A stretch of 64,000 nt of DNA. Source: Rubrivivax sp. (GTDB lineage: Bacteria; Pseudomonadota; Gammaproteobacteria; Burkholderiales; Burkholderiaceae_C). The position numbers and the translations under genes are program-made. Below, piece by piece: positions 36,667 to 46,624 of this stretch (position 1 is the first letter of the stretch; the number at the start of each line of letters is the position of its first letter). Under the pieces are notes generated by a model. That model did no database searches. It was not told where the DNA came from and saw nothing but the letters and a program-made list of their open reading frames with translations. The DNA lies in contig JADYZZ010000038.1 in assembly GCA_020852865.1 (NCBI GenBank), forward strand, positions 1 to 64,000, written 5' to 3'.

Positions 36667-38205
36667 ATGCCGACCGACCTGCTGCGCGATCCGAGCACCC
36701 TCGCCGCCCTCGTTGCGCTGCCGGCGGCCGGGGCGGCCGTCGGCGTCTGGGCGGCGCGACGCTGGCAGCGCCTGCGCCGGCGTGCGTCTCCCGGGCATGG
36801 CCTGCCCTCGAACGCGCCCGGCGCAGGCCGGTCCGAACGCGAACGATTTCTGGCCATGCTCGCCGAACGCGCCGCCGCGGCGGGATCCGCGAGCGACGCG
36901 CTGTGCCTGCTGAGCGTGGGGCTGGACGACTTCCGGCTCGTCAACGACCGTCACGGCCGCGCCGTCGGCGACCAGGTGCTGCGCGCCGCCGCTGCGCGTG
37001 TGCTCGGGCAATGCGGCGCGTCGGCGCCGCCCGCGCGCATCGAAGCCGACGAGTTCGCGATCGCCCTCGCCGCGCCGCACGCGGCCGCGCAAGCGCTGGC
37101 ACACCGTCTGATCGAGGCGTTCGCCGAGCCGCTCGCGGCCGACGCGGGTCCAGTCGCCGTCGGCGTCTCGATCGGCATCGCTGTCGCGCCCGAACACGGC
37201 AGCGGCGGGCAACTGCTCGCCAACGCGGCGGCGGCGATGCGCGCGGCCCGGCGCAGCGGAGGCGGCACGTACGCGCTGTTCGACCCGCAGATCGAGGCGC
37301 AGCAGCGCGACGAGACGATCATCGCGCGCGAGCTGCGCCAGGCCGTCGCCCGGCGCGAGCTCGAACTCGTCTACCAGCCCAAGATCGACGCCGACAGCCT
37401 GCAGGTCACGGCCGTCGAAGCGCTGCTGCGCTGGCGCCACCCTGCGCTCGGCCTGGTCAGCCCGGTGCGCTTCATCCCGATCGCCGAGCGGCACGGTCTG
37501 ATCGAGCCGATCGGCAACTGGGTGCTCGAATCGGCGCTGCGGCAGGCGGCGGCCTGGCGCAAGGCGGGCCTGCGCATGCGCGTGGCGATCAACGTCTCGG
37601 GCTACCAGATGCGCCAGGACGACTTCGCCGTGAAGCTGGAGAAGGGCCTCGCGCAGTACGGCCTGCAACCGGGCCGCTTCACCTGCGAGATCACCGAGTC
37701 GGTCGCGATGGAGGACACCGCGGTCACGCGGCGTGCCTTCACCCGTCTGGCGAAGATCGGCGTGCATGTCTCGATCGACGACTTCGGCACCGGCCACTCG
37801 AGCCTGGCGACGCTGCGCCGGCTGCCGGCCCAGGAACTCAAGATCGACCGCAGCTTCGTCACCGGCATCGAGGCGAGCGAGCCGGCGCGCACGATCGTGC
37901 GCGCGGTGGTGCAGATGGCGCACGCGCTGAACCTGAAGGTCGTCGCCGAAGGCGTCGAGAACGAGGCGCAGCGCGACCTGCTCGTGCGCCTGGGCTGCAA
38001 CGAGCTGCAGGGCCATCTGTTCGCCCGGCCGATGAGCGCGCGTGCGATCGCGATCTGGGCTTCGGACGCACCGGCGACGCTGGCGCAGTCGTTCCGCCCG
38101 TCGCTGTTCAAGGAAACCCGCCTCGACCACGCGGCCCCGACCGAGCTGCTGCACCGGGCCACGGTGCTCGAGCCGCGCGGCCGCTCGCCCGCGCGCGCGG
38201 GCTGA
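36667..38205 (+). CDS. Cyclic di-GMP phosphodiesterase with degenerate GGDEF domain
   Basis: This 512-aa protein has one N-terminal hydrophobic segment (LAALVALPAAGAAVGVWAA), a GGDEF-like domain (about residues 65-215) and an EAL domain (about 225-475). The GGDEF site reads EADEF, so cyclase activity is probably lost. The EAL domain keeps EALLRW, the Asn of INVSGYQ, EITES, SIDDFGTGHSSL, ELKIDRSFV and VAEGVEN, so it should hydrolyse c-di-GMP, possibly with GTP binding in the GGDEF domain as control. The ATG at 36667 is chosen because the upstream frame is low complexity. Confidence 0.93.
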   Translation: MPTDLLRDPSTLAALVALPAAGAAVGVWAARRWQRLRRRASPGHGLPSNAPGAGRSERERFLAMLAERAAAAGSASDALCLLSVGLDDFRLVNDRHGRAVGDQVLRAAAARVLGQCGASAPPARIEADEFAIALAAPHAAAQALAHRLIEAFAEPLAADAGPVAVGVSIGIAVAPEHGSGGQLLANAAAAMRAARRSGGGTYALFDPQIEAQQRDETIIARELRQAVARRELELVYQPKIDADSLQVTAVEALLRWRHPALGLVSPVRFIPIAERHGLIEPIGNWVLESALRQAAAWRKAGLRMRVAINVSGYQMRQDDFAVKLEKGLAQYGLQPGRFTCEITESVAMEDTAVTRRAFTRLAKIGVHVSIDDFGTGHSSLATLRRLPAQELKIDRSFVTGIEASEPARTIVRAVVQMAHALNLKVVAEGVENEAQRDLLVRLGCNELQGHLFARPMSARAIAIWASDAPATLAQSFRPSLFKETRLDHAAPTELLHRATVLEPRGRSPARAG

Positions 38206-38224
38206 GCGGCGGCCGCGCGCCGGC

Positions 38225-39742
38225 CTATTCCTCCTCCTGGAACGCCTCTTCGCGCTTCTTGCGCATCGCCGGCAGCATCACCACCACCACCATCGCCAGC
38301 GCGCCCAGCAGCAGCCCGGCCGACAGGGGCCGCGTGACGAAGGTGGACCAGTCGCCGCGCGACAGCAGCAGCGCACGGCGCAGGTTCTCCTCCATCATCG
38401 GGCCGAGGATGAACCCCAGCAGCAGCGGCGCGGGTTCGCAGCCGAGCTTGTAGAAGACGTAGCCGACGAAGCCGAAGATGCCGCCGATGTAGACGTCGAA
38501 GCTCGAGTTGTTGAGCGTGTACAGGCCGATCGAGCAGAACACGATGATGGCCGGAAACAGGAAGCGGTACGGCACCGTCAGCAGCTTGATCCAGATGCCG
38601 ATCAGCGGCAGGTTCAGCACGATCAGCATCAGGTTGCCCACCCACATGCTGGCGATCAGGCCCCAGAACAGCTGCGGGTTGCTCGTCATCACCTGCGGGC
38701 CGGGCTGGATGCCCTTGATCGTCATCGCGCCCACCATCAGCGCCATCACCGCGTTGGGCGGGATGCCGAGCGTGAGCATCGGGATGAACGAGGTCTGGGC
38801 GCCGGCGTTGTTGGCGCTCTCGGGGCCGGCGACGCCGCGGATGTTGCCCTGGCCGAACGGGATCTCGCCGGGCTTGCCGGGCGTCTTCTTCTCGAGCGTG
38901 TACGAGGCGAACGACGACAGCAGCGCGCCGCCGCCGGGCAGCACGCCGAGGATCGAGCCGAGCGCGGTGCCGCGCACCACCGCCGGCCAGGCACGCTTGA
39001 AGTCGTCGAGCGTCGGCCACAGGCCCTTGACGTGCTTGGTGAAGACCTCGCGGTGCTCGGCCGGCCTGCCGAGGTTGGCGATGATCTCGCCGAAGCCGAA
39101 CACGCCCATCGCGACGGCGACGAAGCCGATGCCGTCGGTGAGCTGCGGGACGTCGAAGCTGTAGCGCGGCACGCCCGAGATGACGTCGGTGTTCACCTGC
39201 CCCAGCAGCAACCCGAGCAGGATCATGGCGATGGCCTTGACGAGCGAGCCCGAGGCCAGCACGACGGCGCCGATGAGGCCGAGCACCATCAGCGAGAAGT
39301 ACTCGGCCGGACCGAATTTGAACGCCAGTTCGGTGAGCGGCGGCGCGAAGGCGGCGATCACCACCGTGCCCACGCAGCCGGCGAAGAACGAGCCGAGCCC
39401 GGCTGCCGCCAGCGCGGCGCCGGCACGGCCCTTGCGCGCCATCTGGTAGCCGTCCAGAGCGGTGACCACCGAACTCGACTCGCCCGGCACGTTGATCAGG
39501 ATCGCCGTCGTCGAGCCGCCGTACTGCGCGCCGTAGTAGATGCCGGCCAGCATGATGAGCGCCGGCGTCGCGTCGAGCGCGTAGATGCTGGGCAGCAGCA
39601 TCGCGATCGTGGCCACCGGCCCGAGCCCGGGCAGCACGCCGATCAGCGTGCCGAGCACCGTGCCCATGAAGGCGTAGAGCAGGTTCTGGAGCGTAAAGGC
39701 GACGCCGAAGCCGAGCGCCAGGTTGTTGAGCAGATCCGCCAC
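38225..39742 (-). CDS. tctA: Tripartite tricarboxylate transporter large permease TctA
   Basis: This 505-aa inner-membrane permease has about twelve helices. TctA signatures are GTLIGVLPGLGPVATIAML, YYGAQYGGSTTAILINVPGE, LPGGGALLSSFASYTLEKK and TLGIPPNAVMALMVGAM. It imports organic acids with a periplasmic binding protein. The gene lies 10 nt after tctB. No binding-protein (tctC) gene is in this window. Confidence 0.95.
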   Translation of the reverse strand: MADLLNNLALGFGVAFTLQNLLYAFMGTVLGTLIGVLPGLGPVATIAMLLPSIYALDATPALIMLAGIYYGAQYGGSTTAILINVPGESSSVVTALDGYQMARKGRAGAALAAAGLGSFFAGCVGTVVIAAFAPPLTELAFKFGPAEYFSLMVLGLIGAVVLASGSLVKAIAMILLGLLLGQVNTDVISGVPRYSFDVPQLTDGIGFVAVAMGVFGFGEIIANLGRPAEHREVFTKHVKGLWPTLDDFKRAWPAVVRGTALGSILGVLPGGGALLSSFASYTLEKKTPGKPGEIPFGQGNIRGVAGPESANNAGAQTSFIPMLTLGIPPNAVMALMVGAMTIKGIQPGPQVMTSNPQLFWGLIASMWVGNLMLIVLNLPLIGIWIKLLTVPYRFLFPAIIVFCSIGLYTLNNSSFDVYIGGIFGFVGYVFYKLGCEPAPLLLGFILGPMMEENLRRALLLSRGDWSTFVTRPLSAGLLLGALAMVVVVMLPAMRKKREEAFQEEE

Positions 39743-39752
39743 GCCGGGCTCC

Positions 39753-40214
39753 TCAGCCGATGAAGGAAGGCCACAGCGGGATCGTGAGATTCAGACCCCG
39801 GATGAAGATCGCCCAGCTGCCGACGGTGAGGACGATGGCATTGACGAGTGCGTCGCGCCAGTGGAACTCGTCGCCGGCGGCCGCCGAGCCGAACACGAGC
39901 AGCGGCAGCGCGATGACCATGCCCAGATGCGGCAGCGCCCAGCCGAACACGCACACCGCACCGCACACGATCGCCAGCGGCTTCCAGGTCCAGGCGCCGA
40001 TCTTCTCGCCGTTTTCGGTCTCGAGGGTGAGGGCACCGAACACGACGATCGCACCCAGGACGGCCATCAGGATGCCGAGCCCGAACGGGAAGTAGCCCGG
40101 GCCCGGCCGCGCCGAGCTGCCGAAGCTGTAGTTCAGCGCGCCGACGGCGAACACGATGCCGACCGCGATGAACATGAGTCCGGACCAGAAGTCCTTCTCG
40201 CTCTTGATCTTCAC
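39753..40214 (-). CDS. tctB: Tripartite tricarboxylate transporter small permease TctB
   Basis: This 153-aa protein with four hydrophobic helices (FWSGLMFIAVGIVFAVGALN; GPGYFPFGLGILMAVLGAIV) is the small TctB subunit. It is directly upstream of tctA. The GPGYFP motif is diagnostic. Confidence 0.92.
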   Translation of the reverse strand: MKIKSEKDFWSGLMFIAVGIVFAVGALNYSFGSSARPGPGYFPFGLGILMAVLGAIVVFGALTLETENGEKIGAWTWKPLAIVCGAVCVFGWALPHLGMVIALPLLVFGSAAAGDEFHWRDALVNAIVLTVGSWAIFIRGLNLTIPLWPSFIG

Positions 40215-40342
40215 GAAGACCGCTCCTCACTGCGACAGATTGGCGACGCGATTCTAGGGGGCGCTTCATGCGCACCCGCTGCGGTTTCTACGTATGGGCC
40301 GCGCGCGCCGCGGCATGCCGTGCCGGCGCGTGCCGCGGCTGC

Positions 40343-42223
40343 TCAGCCGCGTCGCTCCAGCGCCGGCGTGCTGCGCAGCACTTCGTCGACCGTGGTCTGG
40401 CCCTCGGCCACCTTCATCGCACCGGCCAGGCGCAGCGGCCGCATGCCGTCCTTCACGGCTTGGCGGCGCAGCGCGGCGGCGTCGAGCGCGGGATGGATCG
40501 CCTGGCGCGCAGCCTCGTTCATGACGAACAGCTCGTACAGGCCGGCGCGACCGCGGTAGCCGGTGTGGCGGCATTCCAGGCAGCCCGTCGGCCGGTACGG
40601 CCGCACGCCGCCGGCCAGCCGCCAGGGTGCGACGAGGTCGTCGAGCGTGGCGCGCGTCGTCGTCTCGTCGCGCGCCTTGCACGCCGGGCACAGCGTGCGC
40701 GCCAGCCGCTGCGCGAGCACGCCGATCACGGTGGCGGCGATGAGGTAGCCGGGCACGCCGAGATCGGCCAGGCGGGTGATCGCCCCCACCGCGTCGTTCG
40801 TGTGCAGCGTGCTGAACACGAGGTGGCCGGTGAGCGCGGCCTGGATCGCCATCTCGGCGGTGGCGAGATCGCGGATCTCGCCCACCATGATGATGTCCGG
40901 GTCCTGCCGCATCAGCGCGCGCAGGCCCTCGGCGAAGCCCATGTCGAGCGCCGGCTGCACCTGGGTCTGGTTGAACGCCGGCTCGATCATCTCGATCGGG
41001 TCCTCGATCGTGCAGACGTTCACCTCGTCGGTGGCGAGGCGCTTCAAGGTGCTGTACAGCGTCGTCGTCTTGCCGCTGCCGGTGGGGCCGGTGACGAGGA
41101 CGATGCCGTGCGGCTGCCGGATCAGCCGCTGCCAGCCGCCGGCCTCGTGCGCGCCGAAGCCCAGGGCCTCCAGGCTCTTGACCGCCGCCGCGGGGTCGAA
41201 GATGCGCATCACCATCTTCTCGCCGAAGGCGGTGGGCAGCGTCGACAGGCGCATCTCGACCTCGCCGCCGCCCTCGGCCGCGGGCCGCACGGTCTTGATG
41301 CGGCCGTCGAGCGGGCGGCGCTTCTCCACCACGTCCATGCGGCCGAGCAGCTTGATGCGCGCGGTCATCGCGGCCATCACGCCCAGCGGCACCTGGTACA
41401 CGGTGTGCAGCACGCCGTCGATGCGAAAGCGGATGGCGCCGATATCGCGCCGCGGCTCGAGGTGGATGTCGCTGGCACGCTGCTCGAAGGCGTACTGCCA
41501 CAGCCAGTCGACGACCTGCACCACGCCCTGATCGTTGGCATCGAGCTGGCGGTTGCTGCGGCCGAGCTCCACCAGCTGCTCGAAGCTGGCGCCGGCGGCC
41601 ACCTCGCCCGTCCTGGCCGCCGCGCGCACGCTCCTGGCCAGCGCGTAGAACTCGGTCGTGCAGCGGCGCAGTTCGTCGGGGCTGGCCAGCACCAGCCTGA
41701 CCTTGCGCCGCGTGTGCGCCTCGATCTCGCTCACCCAGCCGCAGTCGAGAGGCTCGGCGGTGGCGATCGTGACCTCGCTCGCGCCCACCGCGACCGGCAG
41801 CGCCGCGCGCAGCTGTGCGTACTGCACGCTCATCACCTCGGCCACGCGGCCGACTTCGACGCGCAGCGGGTCGATGCGCAGATACGGCATGCCGATGCGC
41901 GCCGCCAGCCAGGCGGTGAGCGCCTCGACGTCGAGCGGCGTGCCCTGGCCGGCGCGCACCAGCCCGGCGCCGCCCAGGCGCACCAAGGGATGCAGGCTCG
42001 AGTCGCCGGCGCCGAAACGTCGGCGCACGCGCGCGGCATCTTCGGCGCCGACCCAGCCGTCCTCGTGCAGCCACTGCAGCAGCTGCGGCCAGGCGAGCCG
42101 ACCGAGCGGGCGCGACGCCGCGCTGGCGCTGGCGCTGGCGCTCTCGCCCGCGCTCACGCTCCCGCTCACGCCCGCGCTCGGGGCGCGCGCCGGTCGCGGC
42201 GCGCTGCAGGTGGCCGAGTTCAT
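40343..42223 (-). CDS. GspE/PilB-family secretion ATPase
   Basis: This 626-aa hexameric-type ATPase has an N-terminal MshEN-like domain (about residues 45-190) and a GspE catalytic core. Motifs are Walker A GPTGSGKTTT, Asp box EDPIE, Walker B IIMVGEIRDLATAEMAIQAA, His box HLVFSTLHTND and the tetracysteine zinc site C-P-A-C...C-L-E-C. It resembles type II secretion or type IV pilus assembly ATPases, but no other pilus or secretion gene is nearby. The first 40 residues are low complexity (SASASASAASRP) from short repeats near 42120-42190. Confidence 0.92.
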   Translation of the reverse strand: MNSATCSAPRPARAPSAGVSGSVSAGESASASASAASRPLGRLAWPQLLQWLHEDGWVGAEDAARVRRRFGAGDSSLHPLVRLGGAGLVRAGQGTPLDVEALTAWLAARIGMPYLRIDPLRVEVGRVAEVMSVQYAQLRAALPVAVGASEVTIATAEPLDCGWVSEIEAHTRRKVRLVLASPDELRRCTTEFYALARSVRAAARTGEVAAGASFEQLVELGRSNRQLDANDQGVVQVVDWLWQYAFEQRASDIHLEPRRDIGAIRFRIDGVLHTVYQVPLGVMAAMTARIKLLGRMDVVEKRRPLDGRIKTVRPAAEGGGEVEMRLSTLPTAFGEKMVMRIFDPAAAVKSLEALGFGAHEAGGWQRLIRQPHGIVLVTGPTGSGKTTTLYSTLKRLATDEVNVCTIEDPIEMIEPAFNQTQVQPALDMGFAEGLRALMRQDPDIIMVGEIRDLATAEMAIQAALTGHLVFSTLHTNDAVGAITRLADLGVPGYLIAATVIGVLAQRLARTLCPACKARDETTTRATLDDLVAPWRLAGGVRPYRPTGCLECRHTGYRGRAGLYELFVMNEAARQAIHPALDAAALRRQAVKDGMRPLRLAGAMKVAEGQTTVDEVLRSTPALERRG

Positions 42224-42287
42224 CGGGCGATTCTCGACAGGCGCGCCGCGGCCCAGGCGCGGAACAAGGCCCTCGGACGCCCGGAGT

Positions 42288-43118
42288 TCAGGCGCTGTCG
42301 CCGATGCCCGATCCGCCCGATCCGCCCGATCCGCCGTTCTCCGGCGGACCGGCGGGCACGGACTGCAGCGGCCGCAGCATGCGCAGCCACTTGCGCGCCG
42401 GCAGCCCGAGGCGGCCGAAGCGCTGCTCGAGCAGCGCGGCGCGCGCCTGCAGCTCCACGCGGCCGGGCAGTGCGACCTGGCGCCCGGCGACGACCACGCT
42501 GTTGCCTTCGCGCGTGGGCCGCAGCCGCCACACCCGGCCGACGCCGAAAGCCGCGGCGATGCGCCGGCTGCTCGCCTCGAAGCTGGCGGCGCGCCCGAAC
42601 AGGTTGACCGCCATCACGCCGCCGGGCTCGAGCACGCGACGGCAGGCGCGGTAGAAGTCGAGGCTGTCGAGAACCGGCGCGGCCGCCTCCTCGTCGTACA
42701 GGTCGACGTGCAGCAGGCGCACGCTCGCCGCCTGCGCCTGCATCAGCCAGTCGGCGGCGTCGCCGACAACCACCTCGGCCTCGCGCGGCAGGTGGAACTT
42801 CGCCGCGTTGGCCGCCACCACCTGCGGGTTGAGCTCGACCACGGTGGTGGCCATGCGCAGCTGGCGCGCGCAGAAGCGCGTGAGCGCGCCGGCGCCCAGG
42901 CCGAGCTGCACGGCCTGCCCCTGGCCGAGCGAGTCGCCGGGCAGCCAGAGCAAGGCCGCGAGCATGCGCTGCACGTAATCGAGCTCGACCGTCTGCGGCG
43001 CCGCGATGCGCATCGCGCCTTGCACCCACACCGAGCCCAGGTGCAGATAGCGCACGCCGTCGTGCTCGGAGATCGACACCGGCGGCAGCGGCGCCGGGCT
43101 GCGCGGCACCGGCTTCAC
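42288..43118 (-). CDS. Spermidine synthase-like methyltransferase-fold protein
   Basis: This 276-aa protein has a spermidine-synthase fold: an N-terminal beta region (GVRYLHLGSVWVQGAMRIA), then QLGLGAGALTRFCA, VVELNPQVV and VVVGDAADWL. The aminopropyltransferase Asp pair is not clearly conserved, so the reaction is uncertain; such orphan SpeE-like proteins are common in betaproteobacteria. GTG 43118 overlaps the glycosylase stop as GTGA. The C terminus ends GGSGGSGGSGIGDSA, encoded by three 9-bp repeats (42310-42336). Confidence 0.85.
   Translation of the reverse strand: MKPVPRSPAPLPPVSISEHDGVRYLHLGSVWVQGAMRIAAPQTVELDYVQRMLAALLWLPGDSLGQGQAVQLGLGAGALTRFCARQLRMATTVVELNPQVVAANAAKFHLPREAEVVVGDAADWLMQAQAASVRLLHVDLYDEEAAAPVLDSLDFYRACRRVLEPGGVMAVNLFGRAASFEASSRRIAAAFGVGRVWRLRPTREGNSVVVAGRQVALPGRVELQARAALLEQRFGRLGLPARKWLRMLRPLQSVPAGPPENGGSGGSGGSGIGDSA
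42310..42336. repeat. Three in-frame 9-bp tandem repeats at a gene end
   Basis: Plus-strand units gatccgccc, gatccgccc, gatccgccg encode Gly-Gly-Ser triplets at the C terminus of the spermidine-synthase-like protein. Confidence 0.85.
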
Positions 43119-43639
43119 AGGCCCGCCCCTTGGAACGCGGCGCGCCAGACCTCGAGCTTGCGCGCGAAGCTCCAGCTCGCGTTGGCCGGGCTGCTCGAAG
43201 GCAGGCGCAGCGTCTCCAGGCCGAGCGCACGCAGGCGCGCGCTGGCGCGTGCCGACTCGCCGCCGTTGTGCGCCACCCGCACGAGGCCGGGCGCCAGACG
43301 CCGCAGGCGCGCCAGGTCGTTCACCCGCGCGGCCTCGATCGCCTGATCCAGGCTGCCTTCGCGTCGGCAGCTCGCGTACAGGTCCCACAGCCCGACGCGG
43401 CGACGGCGCAGTTCGGCCAGACGCTCGGCGTAGTCCAGGCCGCGCAGATCCACGCCCCAGATCGCGCCCAGGAGCGCCCAGAACTGGTTGCGCGGATGGC
43501 CGTAGTACTGCTGCGCGCGCAGCGAGGCCTCGCCGGGAAAGCTGCCGAGGACGACGAGCCGCGCATCGCGCGCGATCACCGGCGCCAGCCCCCGCAGGCG
43601 CGGCGCGGCCGCGCGCGCCTTCGTCGTCGCCGCGTTCAC
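43115..43639 (-). CDS. DNA-deoxyinosine glycosylase (UDG family 6)
   Basis: This 174-aa protein is a small uracil-DNA-glycosylase-fold enzyme. VVLGSFPGEASLRAQQYYGHPRNQFW and GLWDLYASCRREGSLDQAI match hypoxanthine-DNA glycosylases, which remove deaminated adenine. The C-terminal LPSSSPANASW loop is the DNA-intercalating region. GTG 43639 overlaps the tatD stop, and its own stop overlaps the next gene, so the three are translated in series. Confidence 0.92.
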   Translation of the reverse strand: MNAATTKARAAAPRLRGLAPVIARDARLVVLGSFPGEASLRAQQYYGHPRNQFWALLGAIWGVDLRGLDYAERLAELRRRRVGLWDLYASCRREGSLDQAIEAARVNDLARLRRLAPGLVRVAHNGGESARASARLRALGLETLRLPSSSPANASWSFARKLEVWRAAFQGAGL

Positions 43640-44535
43640 GCCAGCGCCGCCAGCCTGGGCAGCGCGGCGCGGGCGTTGGCGCTGGTCACGGCTGCCGTGT
43701 GCTCGAGGCTCCAGCCGCGCAGCGCGGCCAGCGTGGCGCCGATGCGCGGCAGCTCGGCCGGCTCGTTGCGCTGCTGGCCCGCCTGCGGCGCGGCGGCCCG
43801 CTCGCGCGCGCTGCGGTACAGCCACTGCGGTGGAATGTCGGGCGCATCGGTCTCGAGCACCGGCACGGTTTCGGGCAGCGTCTGCGCCAGCGCGCGGATA
43901 CGCAGCGCGCGCTCGAAGGTCATCGCGCCGCCGAAGCCCAGGCGCAGCCCGAGCGCGACGAAGGCGTCGGCCTGTGCGCGGCTGCCGTTGAAGGCATGCG
44001 CGATGCCGCCGGCCACCGGCAGCCGACGCAGGCCGGCGAGCACTTCGTCGACCGCGCGCCGCAGGTGCAGGATCACCGGCAGGCCGGCGGCGCGCGCGAG
44101 CCCGAGTTGCGCCAGGTAGAAATGGCGCTGACGCGCGCGGTCGCATGCGCTATCCCGATCCGGATCCCGGTTCGACTCCGGCTGCGGCTCGTGCGCCCTC
44201 GCCGCCCCCCGATCGTGAGCGCGATCGGGCACGAAGCGATCGAGCCCGATCTCGCCCACCGCCACCAGGCGCGGGTCGTCGCGCCAGCGCGCCAGCGCCT
44301 GGCCCAGCCGTTCGAGATCTGCTTCGTCGGCCCGCCCGACGGCAAGCGGGTGGATGCCGAGCGCGTAGGCGGCACCGACCTCGTGCGCGAGCGCGCGCAG
44401 CGCCTCGAATTGCTCCGCCTGCACCGCCGGCAGCACGAGCAACCCGACGCCGGCCGCGCGCGCGCGCGCCGCCACCTGCGCACGGTCGGCGTCGAACTCG
44501 GGCGCGTCGAGATGACAGTGCGAGTCGATCCACAT
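43636..44535 (-). CDS. TatD-family metal-dependent hydrolase
   Basis: This 299-aa TIM-barrel hydrolase has the metal ligands HCHLD (residues 6-10), the Glu of GEIGLD, the His of LPVILHLRRA, the His of IAHAFNGS and the Asp of ETDAPD. TatD proteins are 3'-5' DNases linked to DNA repair, which suits the following glycosylase gene. A hydrophilic insert of about 30 residues (EPQPESNRDPDRDSACDR) interrupts the barrel after strand 4 and is unlike TatD elsewhere. Start ATG 44535; the upstream open frame is not coding. Confidence 0.92.
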   Translation of the reverse strand: MWIDSHCHLDAPEFDADRAQVAARARAAGVGLLVLPAVQAEQFEALRALAHEVGAAYALGIHPLAVGRADEADLERLGQALARWRDDPRLVAVGEIGLDRFVPDRAHDRGAARAHEPQPESNRDPDRDSACDRARQRHFYLAQLGLARAAGLPVILHLRRAVDEVLAGLRRLPVAGGIAHAFNGSRAQADAFVALGLRLGFGGAMTFERALRIRALAQTLPETVPVLETDAPDIPPQWLYRSARERAAAPQAGQQRNEPAELPRIGATLAALRGWSLEHTAAVTSANARAALPRLAALA

Positions 44536-44651
44536 ATCGCGATGATGGCGCAACGGGCCGGCCGCGCCGGCACGGCCGAGCCGCACCCGCCGCCGCGAGC
44601 GGCGGCGGCCCCGACGTGGTACTGTTTGCGCCAGCGGAACCCCTGCACCGG

Positions 44652-45605
44652 ATGAAGCGCCCCCCCCTCTACAGCCCCTCGCCGCGCCGCGGCGGGCAGG
44701 CGCCCGCAGCCGCGCAGGCGGCGGGCGAACCGGCGCGCACCCCCGACCTCGACGCGCCGGCGCGGGCCGACGCCGCCGCCGGCCGACGCTTGCGCGGCTT
44801 CGCCCTTGGGCATCGCATGCCTTTGTGGTCGCTCGGCGGCGCCCTGGTCGCGCTCGGCGCACTGGGCGCCTTGCTCGCGCTGCGCCCGGCCGCGCCGCTG
44901 CTCACGCAGGACGACATCGACCGCGCCGTGCGCGCCTCGCTCGAGAAGGAGCCGCTGCCCTCGCAGGCGGCCAAGGCCTACGAGGCGATCCTGCCCTCGG
45001 TCGTGCGCGTGGTCGGCCTGATGGACGAGGACGACAAGGGCGAGGACAGGCCCGACAAGCGCGCCCTCGAACGCAGCCTGGGCACGGGCGTCGTGATCAT
45101 CGACAACGGCACCATCCTCACCAACCTGCACGTGGTCTGGGGGGCCAAGAAGATCCGCGTGCGCTTCTTCGACGGCCACGAGAGCGACGCCGCGGTGGTG
45201 GGCGCGCAACCCGAGAACGACCTGGCCGTGCTCAAGGCCGCTTCACTGCCCGACGATCTCGCGGCGGCGACGATGCGCTCCACCGGCGACCTCAGGCCCG
45301 GCGACCATGTCATCGCCGTCGGCCACCCGTTCGGCATCGGGCCTTCGGCCAGCTACGGCGTGGTCTCGGGCCTCGCGCGTGAGTTCCGCTCGCCCGAAGG
45401 CGACAAGACCCTCACCAACCTGATCCAGTTCGACGCCGCCGCCAACCCGGGCAACAGCGGCGGCCCGCTGGTGACGATGGACGGCCAGGTGGTCGGCATC
45501 GTCACCGCCATCCTCAACCCGGGCGAGCAGCGCACCTTCATCGGCATCGGCTTCGCCGTGCCGATCGAGAACGCGGCCAACGCCGCCGGCCTGCCGCCGT
45601 TCTGA
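44652..45605 (+). CDS. Membrane-anchored HtrA/DegP-like serine protease
   Basis: This 317-aa S1C-type protease has a cytosolic N terminus of about 55 residues, one membrane helix (WSLGGALVALGALGALLAL) and a trypsin-like domain. The triad is His of TNLHVV, Asp of ENDLAVLK and Ser of NPGNSGGP. There is no PDZ domain, so it is shorter than DegP. It heads a run of same-strand genes (moxR, DUF58, VWA) with a 17-nt gap, suggesting a link to that envelope module. Confidence 0.92.
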   Translation: MKRPPLYSPSPRRGGQAPAAAQAAGEPARTPDLDAPARADAAAGRRLRGFALGHRMPLWSLGGALVALGALGALLALRPAAPLLTQDDIDRAVRASLEKEPLPSQAAKAYEAILPSVVRVVGLMDEDDKGEDRPDKRALERSLGTGVVIIDNGTILTNLHVVWGAKKIRVRFFDGHESDAAVVGAQPENDLAVLKAASLPDDLAAATMRSTGDLRPGDHVIAVGHPFGIGPSASYGVVSGLAREFRSPEGDKTLTNLIQFDAAANPGNSGGPLVTMDGQVVGIVTAILNPGEQRTFIGIGFAVPIENAANAAGLPPF

Positions 45606-45622
45606 CCGAAAGCCCTCCGCGC

Positions 45623-46616
<994 letters not shown>

Positions 46617-46624
<8 letters not shown>

